Part shown: piece by piece, positions 38,432 through 47,611 of the stretch | How positions within the stretch are numbered: the first letter of the stretch is position 1 | How the letters are laid out: every line of letters starts with the position of its first letter | Assembly (NCBI GenBank): GCA_013697635.1 | Contig: JACCWM010000213.1 | Location: 1 to 64,000, forward strand | DNA: 64,000 nt | Direction of reading: 5' to 3' | Origin: Lujinxingiaceae bacterium | GTDB lineage: Bacteria; Myxococcota_A; Bradymonadia; Bradymonadales; Bradymonadaceae | The notes under the pieces: generated by a model | The model's database searches: none | The model's input: only the letters and a program-made list of their open reading frames with translations | Told to the model about the DNA's origin: nothing | Made by a program: the position numbers and the translations under genes

Positions 38432-39213
38432 AAAATGGCCCGGTCCTCGAGGCGCACAGCCGTCAGTTGGCGGCCCCAGACACAGCCCGAGTCCAGCGCC
38501 AACAAATCCGGGCGAATCTTGACCCCGAGCGCCGACCAGTGGCCGCAGATCACGGTCACCCCGGCGTAGCGTCGCTCCGGCGCATCGAACCATGCCATCT
38601 GGCGCTTGGAGATGTTGGAGTACTCGCCTTTGAAGGCGAAATCCAAGTTGCCGCGTTTGCTCAAAACCCGCATGCGGGTCATGGCGTTGACGCCCAGGCG
38701 AAGGCGCCCCATCCCGTCGATACCCTCGCGCCATTTGCGCGGCGAATTGCCATACATCTTGCGCAAGAATTTGGGGAAGGCGTCGCCCTGCAGGCGGATC
38801 TCGATGTCACGCGCGAGCTGCTCGGCCTGTTCGACGCTCCACTGCGGCATCAGTCCGGCATGCACCATCAAGTGCTCGCCCTCGCGGTGAATCATCGGTC
38901 GGTGGCGCAGCCAATTGAGCAATTCTGGGCCGTCCGGCGCTTCGAAGACCGACTGGAATGTATCTTTGGAGCGCATCGTTTGAGCACCAGCGGCGACTGC
39001 CAGCATATGCAGATCGTGGTTGCCCAACACCACCGACGTCAGCGCGTCACGCTCACGCACCCAGCGCAATACCTCCAAGGTGTCCGGTCCGCCATTGACA
39101 AGGTCGCCCACAAACCAGAGCCGGTCATTGTGGGAATCAAACGCGATCGTGTCCAAAAGCCTCTTTAAAGGCTCCATATTGCCGTGAAGATCACCGATGG
39201 CGTAGGTCGACAT
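38410..39213 (-). CDS. apaH: Symmetrical bis(5'-nucleosyl)-tetraphosphatase (ApaH)
   Basis: The 267-residue protein is a PPP-family phosphatase of ApaH type, which splits Ap4A to ADP and also removes Np4 caps from RNA. Metal-binding motifs are GDLHGN near the N-terminus, GDLVNGGPD and GNHDLHML, then MVHAGL and CGHWSALG near the C-terminus. Length is close to the family's usual 270-280. The gene is divergent from the cystathionine beta-synthase gene by 222 bp and overlaps the GNAT gene at its end. Confidence 0.95.
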   Translation of the reverse strand: MSTYAIGDLHGNMEPLKRLLDTIAFDSHNDRLWFVGDLVNGGPDTLEVLRWVRERDALTSVVLGNHDLHMLAVAAGAQTMRSKDTFQSVFEAPDGPELLNWLRHRPMIHREGEHLMVHAGLMPQWSVEQAEQLARDIEIRLQGDAFPKFLRKMYGNSPRKWREGIDGMGRLRLGVNAMTRMRVLSKRGNLDFAFKGEYSNISKRQMAWFDAPERRYAGVTVICGHWSALGVKIRPDLLALDSGCVWGRQLTAVRLEDRAIFQVSCAG

Positions 39214-39435
39214 CCCAAATACCTTTTACGTCGTAACAATCCGCGTTCAACGAACCGAGACCACATTACTCGATTGAAGCGATCAAACAAACCGCTTGGG
39301 CCTGTTCATGTCGCCAAGCTGCCACTTGGGACGCCGAGCGCTGTGCTGATTGCTGACTGCCTGCGAAAGTGTTACCAATTTTGCAACGGACCATGAAACT
39401 TCTTGTGAGCAAACGCACACGCACCGGAGAGAGCA

Positions 39436-40797
39436 ATGAAAGCGGCCGAGAACATACTCGAGGTGATCGGAAATACACCCCTGGTAAGGAGCCATTCACT
39501 TGCCAAGCATGTCAAGGCTAACGTCTACCTCAAGCTCGAGTATCTCAATCCGGGCTCGAGCGTCAAAGATCGGCCAGCGCTGCAGATCATCGAAGACGCC
39601 GAGGCCAGCGGCCAACTTCTGCCCGGCGGCACGATCGTCGAGGCCACCAGCGGCAACACGGGCATGGGCCTGGCGCTGGGCGCGGCGGTCAAAGGCTACA
39701 AGTGCATCTTCGTGATGCCCGACAAGATGAGCGACGAGAAGATCAAGGCGCTGCGCGCCTTTGGAGCGCGCGTGGTGGTCTGTCCCACCGCCGTCGAGCC
39801 CGATGATCCGCGCAGTTACTACTCGGTGGCCGCGCGGCTCGCTCAAGAGACGCCCGGTGCCTTTTTGGCCAACCAGTACCACAACCCATCCAATCCCAAG
39901 GCTCACTACCTCAAGACTGGCCCGGAGTTGTGGGAGCAGACCGACGGCGAGATCGATGTCTTCGTCTCGACCATGGGCACCGGTGGCACGATCAGCGGCA
40001 CGGCGCGCTATCTCAAGGAGAAGAACCCCAACATCAAGATCGTCGGAATCGATCCGGTCGGCTCGATCTACTACGATTTCTTCAAAACCGGAAAGATGAC
40101 CGAGGCGAACTCGTATTTGGTCGAAGGCTTTGGCGAGGACATCTTGCCCTCGACGATGAACTTCGAATTCGTCGACGAGGTGGTGCGCGTCACCGACCGG
40201 GAATGTTTCCTGGCAACGCGCCGGTTGGTTCGTGAAGAGGGCATCTTCGCGGGTGGCTCCTCCGGTGGCGCGGTCGCCGGTGCGATCAAGTACGCCGAGC
40301 GCATCGATCGCAAGCTCAACATCGTAGTCTTGCTGCCCGACTCGGCGGCGCGCTACCTCTCTAAAATCTTCGACGACGACTGGATGCGTGAGAATGGCTT
40401 TCTCGATGAGGACTGGGGCGGCGGCACGGTGGCTACTTTGTTGACCAAAAAGCCCAAGCGCATCTTCAGCACCGAGCTTGGCGCCAAGGTCAGCGACGTG
40501 ATCAGCCTGATGAAGGATCACGGGATCAGCCAGCTTCCCGTGCTCGACGAAGGGCGCGTCGTGGGCATCATCAACGAAACCGACGTGCTCAACCATCTGC
40601 TCGAAAACGGTGGGCGTGACGAGAAAATCGACGATCTGGTCGAGACTCAGTTCGCCATCGTCGAGCCGTCCAACCGGATCGGATTGATCGGCCAGTTCTT
40701 TCGCCAAAACAAGATTGTCATCGTCATCGATGGCAAGAAGCTGGTCGGCATCATCACCAAGATCGATTTCATCGATTATGTGAGCAACCAAATATGA
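39436..40797 (+). CDS. cbs: Cystathionine beta-synthase with C-terminal CBS-domain pair
   Basis: The 453-residue protein has a PLP-dependent fold type II catalytic domain: NTPLVR, the PLP lysine Lys44 in SSVKDRPA, SGNTGMGLALG (72-81) and GTGGTISGTARYLK. Residues about 340-453 are two CBS motifs (VSDVISLMKDHGISQLPVLDEGRVVGIINETDVLNHL and its partner ending KLVGIITKIDFIDYV), which sense adenosyl ligands in animal enzymes. It forms cystathionine or cysteine from serine/O-acetylserine in sulphur metabolism; cysteine synthase activity is an alternative. GGAGAGAG precedes ATG. The next gene overlaps by 4 bp. Confidence 0.93.
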   Translation: MKAAENILEVIGNTPLVRSHSLAKHVKANVYLKLEYLNPGSSVKDRPALQIIEDAEASGQLLPGGTIVEATSGNTGMGLALGAAVKGYKCIFVMPDKMSDEKIKALRAFGARVVVCPTAVEPDDPRSYYSVAARLAQETPGAFLANQYHNPSNPKAHYLKTGPELWEQTDGEIDVFVSTMGTGGTISGTARYLKEKNPNIKIVGIDPVGSIYYDFFKTGKMTEANSYLVEGFGEDILPSTMNFEFVDEVVRVTDRECFLATRRLVREEGIFAGGSSGGAVAGAIKYAERIDRKLNIVVLLPDSAARYLSKIFDDDWMRENGFLDEDWGGGTVATLLTKKPKRIFSTELGAKVSDVISLMKDHGISQLPVLDEGRVVGIINETDVLNHLLENGGRDEKIDDLVETQFAIVEPSNRIGLIGQFFRQNKIVIVIDGKKLVGIITKIDFIDYVSNQI

Positions 40798-41732
40798 TCT
40801 TCGCGTCGTACCGGCAATCGCGCCCAGGCCACCTTAAGGTGGTGGTCTTGGCTGCACTCTTGGCGAGTCTTGGCGGCGTACTGCTGCCGGCGGCCTCGGC
40901 TCAAGCTCAGGCTCAGTCCAAGCCACGCAGCTCCAACGAGGTGGTCCTCAAGCTGCTCATCCCTCGGCCCGAGGGCGCCAACGCCGAGATACGCCGCCTC
41001 AAGCACACGGAAATGGCCCGCATGGCCTCCGAGCGCATCGAGCGGCGCCTCTCGCACGCCGGGGTCAAAGACTTTCGTGTCGAGGTCGAGCCTCACGGCA
41101 TACTGCGCGTCACCGCCCACAGCTCAATGGATTCCGACACGATTGCCGGCATCGTCATTCCGCGTGGCCAGATGGAGCTTCGCCCCCTGGTGGCCACAGG
41201 CAGCGACTGGACGAGCATCGCAGACGCGATTCCCTCCGACATCGAATTGCGCCAGGACATCGATAGCCTCGATGCCCAAAACGCCTACTTGTGGAGCAAC
41301 CGCCGCGAGGTGCTCGAGTCCTTTGTCAACCGCATCTCCCTGGGCGAGGCACAGGTCTTCGTCTATCCCGACGAGGGTGGCTGGCGCTCGTTAACCCTGG
41401 GGCCCTCCCTGGCCAATCACAACGACCTTCAGCAAGTGCATCGAAAGACCACGCCCTCGGGCGTTCCTTTCGTCTTGCTCGAGCTTCGCGACGATGTCGC
41501 CCATCGCATGCGTCAATCGCTGCAAATCAGCGAGAGTTCCCATCTGGCCGTCGTGCTCGACGGCGAGATCGTGGCCACGCTGCGCTTTAGCGCCGAGCGC
41601 ATCTCCAGCCACCTGGAGCTCTCCTGTCCGCCCCACCTGCGCAACAGCCGCGCCCAAAACACCTGGGTTACACAGGTCGCCGGCCGGCTCGCCGCACCGA
41701 TCCCGATCGTTTTGGCTGAACTCAAGGAGTGA
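40794..41732 (+). CDS. Exported SecD-P1-head-like protein
   Basis: The start ATG overlaps the cbs stop (ATGA), implying translational coupling. A long signal peptide ends near residue 36 (ASAQ). The mature 275 residues resemble the periplasmic P1 region of SecD. ERIERRLSHAGVKDFRVEVEPHGILRV matches the ferredoxin-like P1 base with its IEIIRRR-V pattern. SSHLAVVLDGEIVATLRFSAERISSHLELS matches the P1 head's AIVLDGKV-type strand. No membrane channel segment follows, so it is not a SecD translocase itself. An envelope chaperone or an adaptor for SecDF is possible. Confidence 0.75.
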   Translation: MIFASYRQSRPGHLKVVVLAALLASLGGVLLPAASAQAQAQSKPRSSNEVVLKLLIPRPEGANAEIRRLKHTEMARMASERIERRLSHAGVKDFRVEVEPHGILRVTAHSSMDSDTIAGIVIPRGQMELRPLVATGSDWTSIADAIPSDIELRQDIDSLDAQNAYLWSNRREVLESFVNRISLGEAQVFVYPDEGGWRSLTLGPSLANHNDLQQVHRKTTPSGVPFVLLELRDDVAHRMRQSLQISESSHLAVVLDGEIVATLRFSAERISSHLELSCPPHLRNSRAQNTWVTQVAGRLAAPIPIVLAELKE

Positions 41733-41736
41733 TCTC

Positions 41737-42405
41737 ATGGCGCAAAGGCCGCTTCCCGAAGCGATCCGCGGTTGTTGGTACTATCTAACCGACGCAACAC
41801 CACCGGCTCAGGCTCGCCTCAAGCCTTTGCAATTGTTGAAGTTTCGTGTTGATGGCTCTTTTGCGCGCTTTCAACTCAAAGATCACGTCAAAAAGGAGCT
41901 CGAGGCGGGCACCTATACCTTCGACGGCCAGTTTCTGATCTTGCGCGGCCGCAATACCGACACCTTTCGTGTCTACCCCAAGACGTTTTGGAAGTGGGGC
42001 CTCGAGGGTCGCAAGGACGACCAGGCCCTGGTACGTGGTCTGGTCACCGAGGAGGAGTTCGTTGAGCTCGCGAGCGAGGACCAAAAGGAGATCCGAATTC
42101 TACCGATCCGCGTCACCGTACGCGGGGAGAGCGGCGCCGGCGAGGGCATCTACGAGCTGGTCTACCAGCCCTTGGACCGTGAACTGGTCTCGATTGGCTC
42201 GTTTTTTGTCGAGCGTCACGACGACGATCGCCTGTGGATCGGCCTCTCGCCCTACGTCAGCGGCATCGAGGCCAAGACCTGGGAGCGTATCGTGCGCGAC
42301 TCCTACCTGGACATCTTCCTGAGCAAGCCCAAAGACGTGGCCGTAGTCACCGTGCGCCTGCTCGACTCCAACGACTCACGCGTCTTCAACTACCAGAATA
42401 GCTGA
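41737..42405 (+). CDS. Unknown soluble protein (222 aa)
   Basis: ATG 41737 is preceded by AAGGAG at 41724-41729 with seven bases between them, a strong start only four bases after the upstream stop. The 222-residue protein has no signal peptide; it looks like a beta-sheet-rich domain beginning IRGCWYYLTDATPPAQARLKPLQLLKFR with later strands VRGESGAGEGIYELVYQ and VAVVTVRLLD. I do not recognise the family. It ends the cbs operon. Confidence 0.8.
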   Translation: MAQRPLPEAIRGCWYYLTDATPPAQARLKPLQLLKFRVDGSFARFQLKDHVKKELEAGTYTFDGQFLILRGRNTDTFRVYPKTFWKWGLEGRKDDQALVRGLVTEEEFVELASEDQKEIRILPIRVTVRGESGAGEGIYELVYQPLDRELVSIGSFFVERHDDDRLWIGLSPYVSGIEAKTWERIVRDSYLDIFLSKPKDVAVVTVRLLDSNDSRVFNYQNS

Positions 42406-42426
42406 GTAAGTCGCCGCCGAACGCAC

Positions 42427-44262
42427 TCAGGGTACCCCATCACAAAGAACCGAAGCACCTGTGAGGGTACAGCAATATTTGCTGCTTATCAGGCGGCAAT
42501 TACCGGTCGTGCACGTATTCTTGGTGCAATTGACCGTGCGCGTCTCGCCGCAGTTGTCGACCACCGTATTATCCCCGCATTTACTCGTCTGGCGGCCGCA
42601 TAAGGATGAGTCGGACTCTGGAGTGCAGCCGCAAACATTGGTCGTCCCTCCTCCTCCACAAGTCTGGGGGCCCGTGCAGTTGTTCGGGCAGCTTCCTTGG
42701 CAGCCGTCCGCACCACCGCACTTGTTCGTGCAATTGGGCGTGCAGCTGCATTGGTGGCTAGGCCCTCCCGCACAGGTCAGGGGGGCGACGCAATTGTTGG
42801 GGCAGGTCCCACCACAACCATCGCCGCCGGAGCATTTATTTGTGCAATTGGGCGTGCAGCCGCAAACATTGGTCGTCCCTCCTCCTCCACAGGTCTGAGG
42901 CGCGGTGCAGTTGTTCGGACAGGTGCCGCCGCAGCCGTCGGAGCCTCCGCACTTGCCGGTGCAGTTGGCCGTGCAGCCACAGACGTTGGCCATTGTGCCT
43001 CCGCCGCAGGTTTGAGGTAGGGTGCAGTTGTCCGGGCAAGTGCCGCCGCAGTCGTCGGAGCCGCCGCACTTGCCGGTGCAGTTAGGCGTGCAGCCGCACA
43101 CATCGGCCGTTGTGCCTCCGCCGCAGGTTTGAGGCAGGGTGCAGTTGGCCGGGCAGCTTCCTCCGCAGCCGTCATTACCTGCGCACTTGCCCGTGCAATT
43201 GGCCGTGCAGCCGCACACATTAGTCGTAGTGCCTCCGCCGCAGGTTTGAGGCAGGGTACAAGAGCCTGTGCATGTGCCGCCACAGCCATCCGGCCCGGAG
43301 CACTTGCCGGTGCAATTGGCCGTGCAGCCGCAGACGTTGTCCATGTTTCCCCCACCACAGCTTTGCGGCGCGGTGCATGTCGCGGGCGTGCCGCAGGTGA
43401 TCGTGCGTGCCCGGTTGCAGGCGTCGGTGATCGCTCGCGAGCCACAGGTCAAGCCCATCGTTGAGCAAATCGTCGCGTCGCTGCGAAGATCGGTGCACTG
43501 ACAAATGTTGTCGACGCAGGCCGTGTTGTCAGGGCAGCCCTCACAATTGACTTCGCGATCGAGCCCACAGACGTCCTTGACAAGCTTGGTGTCGCATTCG
43601 AGCAGGAGCGCGGCGCAGACCGTGAGGTCAGCGCGCTGGTCCTCACAAACACAGAGGTTGTTGTCGCAGCGCTGGTTTTCTTCCTCACATGTGCCGCATT
43701 TGACATTCCGTGTTTCACCGCAGGCATCGAGCAGTCCGTTGGCGTCGCCGCACTCACGAGCATTGGCCGCGCACAACTCCGTGATCGACTCGCCGGCGCA
43801 TCCGCAGCGATTGTCATCATGGCAGACCAGCGGGTCGACACACGCACCGCAGGGCACGTCTTGGCGTGGTACACCACAGTTGTCGTCGTCGCTGACCAGG
43901 CCACAGTCCGAATTGAGCCGTTCACAAAAGCTCTCGGTCGACTCCGGCACACAGGGGGTGACGTCGGGCTCCACGTCGGGCGCCACGTCCACCGCCACGT
44001 CGCCGGTGCCCAGGTCAATGGGCACGACCACGTCGTCGTTGGCGTCCACGATCACGGTGTCCGACAGCCCCAGATCGATCAACTGATCGTCGACCCAGAA
44101 TCCACCAAGACACACCCGATTACCTGTGCGGCTTCCTTCCGTGGAACAGTTGACGCCGCGCAAGGAGTCAGACTCGAACGTGCAGCCCGCAGGAAGAAGA
44201 GCTGCGCCGAGCAGCACGAGCAAAAGAGTGATTAGCCAGCAAAGCGGGCGTGAACGGTTCAT
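42427..44262 (-). CDS. Cys-rich repeat lipoprotein with short CTxNCTxKC modules
   Basis: ATG 44262 starts a lipoprotein signal ending LPAGC at Cys27. Residues up to about 290 are varied Cys-rich segments. The rest is a tandem array of about seven near-identical 35-40-residue modules (CGCTANCTGKCGGSDGCGGTCPNNCT, PQTCGGG) with high Gly/Cys/Thr content, then a short Cys-rich end. The nucleotide repeats are clearly related, so recent duplication is likely. It resembles the larger Cys-rich lipoprotein at 34538 in design, but with different modules. Probable outer-membrane surface protein. Confidence 0.83.
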   Translation of the reverse strand: MNRSRPLCWLITLLLVLLGAALLPAGCTFESDSLRGVNCSTEGSRTGNRVCLGGFWVDDQLIDLGLSDTVIVDANDDVVVPIDLGTGDVAVDVAPDVEPDVTPCVPESTESFCERLNSDCGLVSDDDNCGVPRQDVPCGACVDPLVCHDDNRCGCAGESITELCAANARECGDANGLLDACGETRNVKCGTCEEENQRCDNNLCVCEDQRADLTVCAALLLECDTKLVKDVCGLDREVNCEGCPDNTACVDNICQCTDLRSDATICSTMGLTCGSRAITDACNRARTITCGTPATCTAPQSCGGGNMDNVCGCTANCTGKCSGPDGCGGTCTGSCTLPQTCGGGTTTNVCGCTANCTGKCAGNDGCGGSCPANCTLPQTCGGGTTADVCGCTPNCTGKCGGSDDCGGTCPDNCTLPQTCGGGTMANVCGCTANCTGKCGGSDGCGGTCPNNCTAPQTCGGGGTTNVCGCTPNCTNKCSGGDGCGGTCPNNCVAPLTCAGGPSHQCSCTPNCTNKCGGADGCQGSCPNNCTGPQTCGGGGTTNVCGCTPESDSSLCGRQTSKCGDNTVVDNCGETRTVNCTKNTCTTGNCRLISSKYCCTLTGASVLCDGVP

Positions 44263-44360
44263 CAAAACAAATCTCCACTGAGGATGAGTATCGTCAGGCA
44301 ATCCCGGCCATCATACGAGGTATTGGGCCTGTGATCCAACTTCCAACGAACAAGGCCGCC

Positions 44361-46061
44361 TCAAAGCAAGCATCCGACAGGTACGACGATGAAGGCCCCA
44401 AAGCGTGGAAATGTGCTCGCCTCGACGGGCTGGTCGCGCCCGATCGGGTTGGCCACACTCCAGGTGTTCATTGGGACCGTGAACGGCAGGCCATCGTAGG
44501 TACCGTTGATCGACTCGTTGAAGTAGTTCTGGGCGTTTCGAAGCTCAAAGTGCTCGCCGATGCGAAGCCCGGACGTCGAGAGATCGACCTGCACGCTGTC
44601 ATGCTCGGGCCAATTGTAGATGATCAGATGAGCGCGACCGGCTTCATAGGCGTTCGGTCGAACGATGACCTCCGGCTCGCTGGGGAGCGCTGCGATGGTG
44701 CTGGCAGCGTCAAAGCCCGTCGCGCTCTTCCAGGCGCCAAAGCTCATCTGGCCTGTGCCCTGGACCTCGAAGGAGGCGTCAGCGCTCGAGAAATAGGCGT
44801 TTTGATTCCAGGCATGCGAGGTCACGGTGTAGGGATGGCGAAACCATGCCACGCGCGTGCCGCCGTAGATGCGATTGCCGCTCACCTCGACGCTCTGCCA
44901 GCGCTGAACGTGCAAGGGCGCGGTCGAGGCGTGCGCGATGTAGTTGTCCCGCACGACCATGTTGAGCTCTTCGGGATTGTTGAAGCCCATGCGAATGCGC
45001 GAGTTGTAGGTGTAGTTGTTACGAATTGTGATGTCCTGAGCGACGTTGCCCGATTCGCCGCCAACGAGAAACTCGTCGTTGAAGTGAACATTGCCCTCGA
45101 AGAGGTATCCTTGCACAAAGGCCGTACCCGAGCCGTAGGCCTGCACGCCGCGGCCAAAAGCGTTGAACATGACGTTGTCGAGCACACGCTTGGTGCCGTT
45201 CTGATTCTGGGTGTAGAGCGAGTGTCCGTGGCCGCGATCGGGGCCAATCCAGCCGCCATTGAAGGTAATATTGCCGTAAATCTCCGCATCGACAGCGTTC
45301 TTCCAAAGGCCAATTGCACCGGATCCGTTGTGGATGACGCTGTTGATAAGCTTGGTGTTGGCGCCATGGATGGTGACACCCCGGCCACGATGCCCCATAT
45401 CCTCAGGCGCCGATCCGGAAAACGTGGTGGTGCGCTTGGTATCGGAGCTCATCACCTCGAGATCGCGATAGATCGCCCATCGGCCTTCGATGGTCAGCGA
45501 TCCATCGATGATCGGGCGCTCATTGGGGTAGGCGCGCAAGGTCACGAAGTTGTTTTCAACGCCGATCAGGCGCGCCGTGGCGTCCTGTGCGTAGACCCCG
45601 CCGCGCATCCAGATCGTGTCACCGGGCTTGACTGCGCCGGGATGGGCAACGGCGGTCGTGAGATCCCAGGGCTGCTCGATGCTGCCATTACCCTGGGCGC
45701 TGCCATTGGGCGCGACGTAGTAGCCCTCAATCTCGAGCGTGCGGGGCTGGCAGACCGACTCGGAGGTATCGTCGTTGGAGGCGGCATCGTTGGAGGTGGC
45801 ATCGTTGGAGGTGGCATCGTTGGAGGCGGCATCCGGGCCGTCAGCGTCGGGCAGTTGCGTGTCGTCAACTCTGGCATCGGCGTCGCCGCCCGAGGTTGCA
45901 TCAGGCTGCGAAGAGGGCACGTCGTGTTCGTGATCGACATCGCTCTTGCTGACGTCGTTCGCCGGAAGGGCGATTGGGCTCTCGTCATCCGAGCAGGCAA
46001 CAAGTCCGATGGCCAACAATGTGACCGAGGCCAGCAACGCCGCGGTGCGCTTCGTCTTCAT
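44361..46061 (-). CDS. Parallel beta-helix lipoprotein (pectate-lyase-like)
   Basis: ATG 46061 is chosen since GAGGAG lies eight bases upstream; ATG 46067 would sit too close. The lipoprotein signal ends LVAC at Cys23. A Ser/Asn/Asp/Thr-rich linker carries four SNDAT-like repeats, then a right-handed parallel beta-helix with YYVAPNGSAQGNGS, QPWDLTTAV, GDTIWMRGGVY, many N-x-[IV]-x-x-N turns (GNITFNGGWIG, NNYTYNSRIRMGF, DNYIAHAS) and a C-terminal sandwich. This architecture is usual for polysaccharide lyases and surface carbohydrate-binding proteins; a catalytic set is not recognised. Confidence 0.85.
   Translation of the reverse strand: MKTKRTAALLASVTLLAIGLVACSDDESPIALPANDVSKSDVDHEHDVPSSQPDATSGGDADARVDDTQLPDADGPDAASNDATSNDATSNDAASNDDTSESVCQPRTLEIEGYYVAPNGSAQGNGSIEQPWDLTTAVAHPGAVKPGDTIWMRGGVYAQDATARLIGVENNFVTLRAYPNERPIIDGSLTIEGRWAIYRDLEVMSSDTKRTTTFSGSAPEDMGHRGRGVTIHGANTKLINSVIHNGSGAIGLWKNAVDAEIYGNITFNGGWIGPDRGHGHSLYTQNQNGTKRVLDNVMFNAFGRGVQAYGSGTAFVQGYLFEGNVHFNDEFLVGGESGNVAQDITIRNNYTYNSRIRMGFNNPEELNMVVRDNYIAHASTAPLHVQRWQSVEVSGNRIYGGTRVAWFRHPYTVTSHAWNQNAYFSSADASFEVQGTGQMSFGAWKSATGFDAASTIAALPSEPEVIVRPNAYEAGRAHLIIYNWPEHDSVQVDLSTSGLRIGEHFELRNAQNYFNESINGTYDGLPFTVPMNTWSVANPIGRDQPVEASTFPRFGAFIVVPVGCLL
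45772..45831 (-). repeat. Four 15-bp in-frame repeats in the beta-helix lipoprotein linker
   Basis: The plus strand reads TCGTTGGAGGYGGCA four times in a row (45772, 45787, 45802, 45817). On the minus strand each encodes SNDAT/A/D-like pentapeptides in the linker after the lipobox. Perfect units suggest recent slippage, so linker length may vary between strains. Confidence 0.85.
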
Positions 46062-46270
46062 TTTCATATCTCCTCGGTAGCTCCAAAAATTCATGTCCAC
46101 TGGGCCGAAACCTAGCACAAAGATTCGCAGAAGAGCCAGAGTCGATAGCGCATGCAACCACTTGTTGCTTTGCAAGCGCAAGCTGGCCTGAGTAGACTCG
46201 CCATCAGTTTGATGTGGCCGATGACGATCAGAGCGCTTGTGGATTTATGAGCCCGTGTGGACCCAAATGT

Positions 46271-46852
46271 ATGGTTATTGGCCGTGGTGTGAGGCTGTGC
46301 CTGCTGTTGTTCGCCATTGCGCTGTTGGTGGGCTGTCGCGCCAAGACGGCCAGTGAACCGCTCGTCGCCGAGCCCGATGGCGGCTGTGCTCATGCACCGA
46401 TGACGCGCTTTGACATGCCTTTTTCGGGCATGGAGGTCGATTTCATACGCGGATCGAGCGTCGAAACTCTCAGCGAGCGGCTCGCCGAGGCGTTCGCCGC
46501 CCATGAACCGGGCCCGCTCGAGGCCAAAGACGCGATCGTTGCCACTGCGCTTCTGGCGCGCGCCAATCAGAGCCCGCTTTGGATCGGCATCGTGCGCAGC
46601 ACCGTGGTCGCCGAGGCCCAGGCAAGCTGTGAGCGCGAGGTCACCATGCTCTTTGCGATCGAGGCCGAGACGGCCACGATCTACGAGCTCGACGGGGCTC
46701 AAGGCTGTGACGGGGCGATGACCGATGTGCGCGTGGTCGAGGGCGCCGGCCGCGGTGAACAGATCGTGCTCTCCAAGCATCGTCGCTTGGACGACGGACA
46801 GCAAAAGCTGCGTGTGGTCTTCGATGCCGCGCTGTGCCGCCAACCCGGCTAG
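46271..46852 (+). CDS. Small lipoprotein of unknown function
   Basis: ATG 46271 begins a compact lipoprotein signal (VIGRGVRLCLLLFAIALLVGC) ending at Cys22; GTG 46214 and ATG 46247 are in frame upstream but would give an overlong leader. The mature 170 residues contain several Cys (CAHAP, ASCERE, GCDGAM, LCRQPG) and alternating strands. I do not recognise the family. It is divergent from the beta-helix lipoprotein gene; the shared 209 bp hold no obvious promoter. Confidence 0.7.
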   Translation: MVIGRGVRLCLLLFAIALLVGCRAKTASEPLVAEPDGGCAHAPMTRFDMPFSGMEVDFIRGSSVETLSERLAEAFAAHEPGPLEAKDAIVATALLARANQSPLWIGIVRSTVVAEAQASCEREVTMLFAIEAETATIYELDGAQGCDGAMTDVRVVEGAGRGEQIVLSKHRRLDDGQQKLRVVFDAALCRQPG

Positions 46853-46968
46853 TCAAGGCTCGCCTGAGTGGTTTGCAACGTGGAAGCTGCGTTTAGCTTC
46901 AACCTGCATTGTCGACGGCGCATTTGCTGGCCGCTCGTGTTGCCATCACCACTGCATGCGAGGTTGTA

Positions 46969-47520
46969 ATGTCGACCACGAAGATCGCCGTCGTTTTTGC
47001 GACGGCAGACGGCCAAACCCACAAGATTGCCGAAAACATCGCTGCGCTGCTGCGTGAGCGCGGTGCCATCGCCGACGTCACCGACGGCCACCTGATGCCC
47101 GACGATTTTCCCTTTCATGAATACGACGGCGCGATCGTCGGCGGCTCGATTCACATGGGTAAAAATACGCCGTTTATGGAGGAGCTGATCGTGACCCACA
47201 GCCAGGCGTTGGTGCACATGCCGACGGCCTTTTTTGCGATCAGCCTGTCGAGCACGGGCATTGCCGCTGAAGAGGACGAAGACGAGGCTGACGAGCACAT
47301 CAGCGCGCTGCTCGACCATACCCATTGGCGTCCGCGGCTGGTCGGCCTCTTCGCCGGTGGGCTGCGCTACACCCAATACGGCTTCGTCAAACGCCAGGTC
47401 GCAAGCGACGTCTACGAGCGTCTCAACTGGGTCTCGATCGATCGTTTCACCTATGCCTATTTACACATCGTCACAGAGCGCAAGGAGCGCCACGACCAGC
47501 AAATCGGTGGGGCCGGTTGA
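46969..47520 (+). CDS. Flavodoxin-fold protein, HemG-like protoporphyrinogen dehydrogenase
   Basis: ATG 46969 is preceded by GAGG. The 183-residue protein starts KIAVVFATADGQTHKIAENIAALL, the FMN-binding loop of flavodoxins, followed by YDGAIVGGSIHMGK and the typical HemG C-terminal helices (DWVSIDRFTYAYLHIV equivalents). HemG oxidises protoporphyrinogen IX using menaquinone in haem synthesis. No other haem-synthesis gene is in the window, so a related flavodoxin-like oxidoreductase role remains possible. Confidence 0.85.
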   Translation: MSTTKIAVVFATADGQTHKIAENIAALLRERGAIADVTDGHLMPDDFPFHEYDGAIVGGSIHMGKNTPFMEELIVTHSQALVHMPTAFFAISLSSTGIAAEEDEDEADEHISALLDHTHWRPRLVGLFAGGLRYTQYGFVKRQVASDVYERLNWVSIDRFTYAYLHIVTERKERHDQQIGGAG

Positions 47521-47611
47521 TGAGCGCATGGCGTGTGGGCCGATAACTAACTTCACGAGTATGTGCGCTGATATTTGAGCGTGGCGCACGTATTTCGAGG
47601 GAGGTTCACCC

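Noticed and set aside
39214-39435. SAM riboswitch upstream of cystathionine beta-synthase
   Set aside because: No conserved SAM-I/II core, P1-P4 pairing or terminator could be traced in the 222-bp leader.
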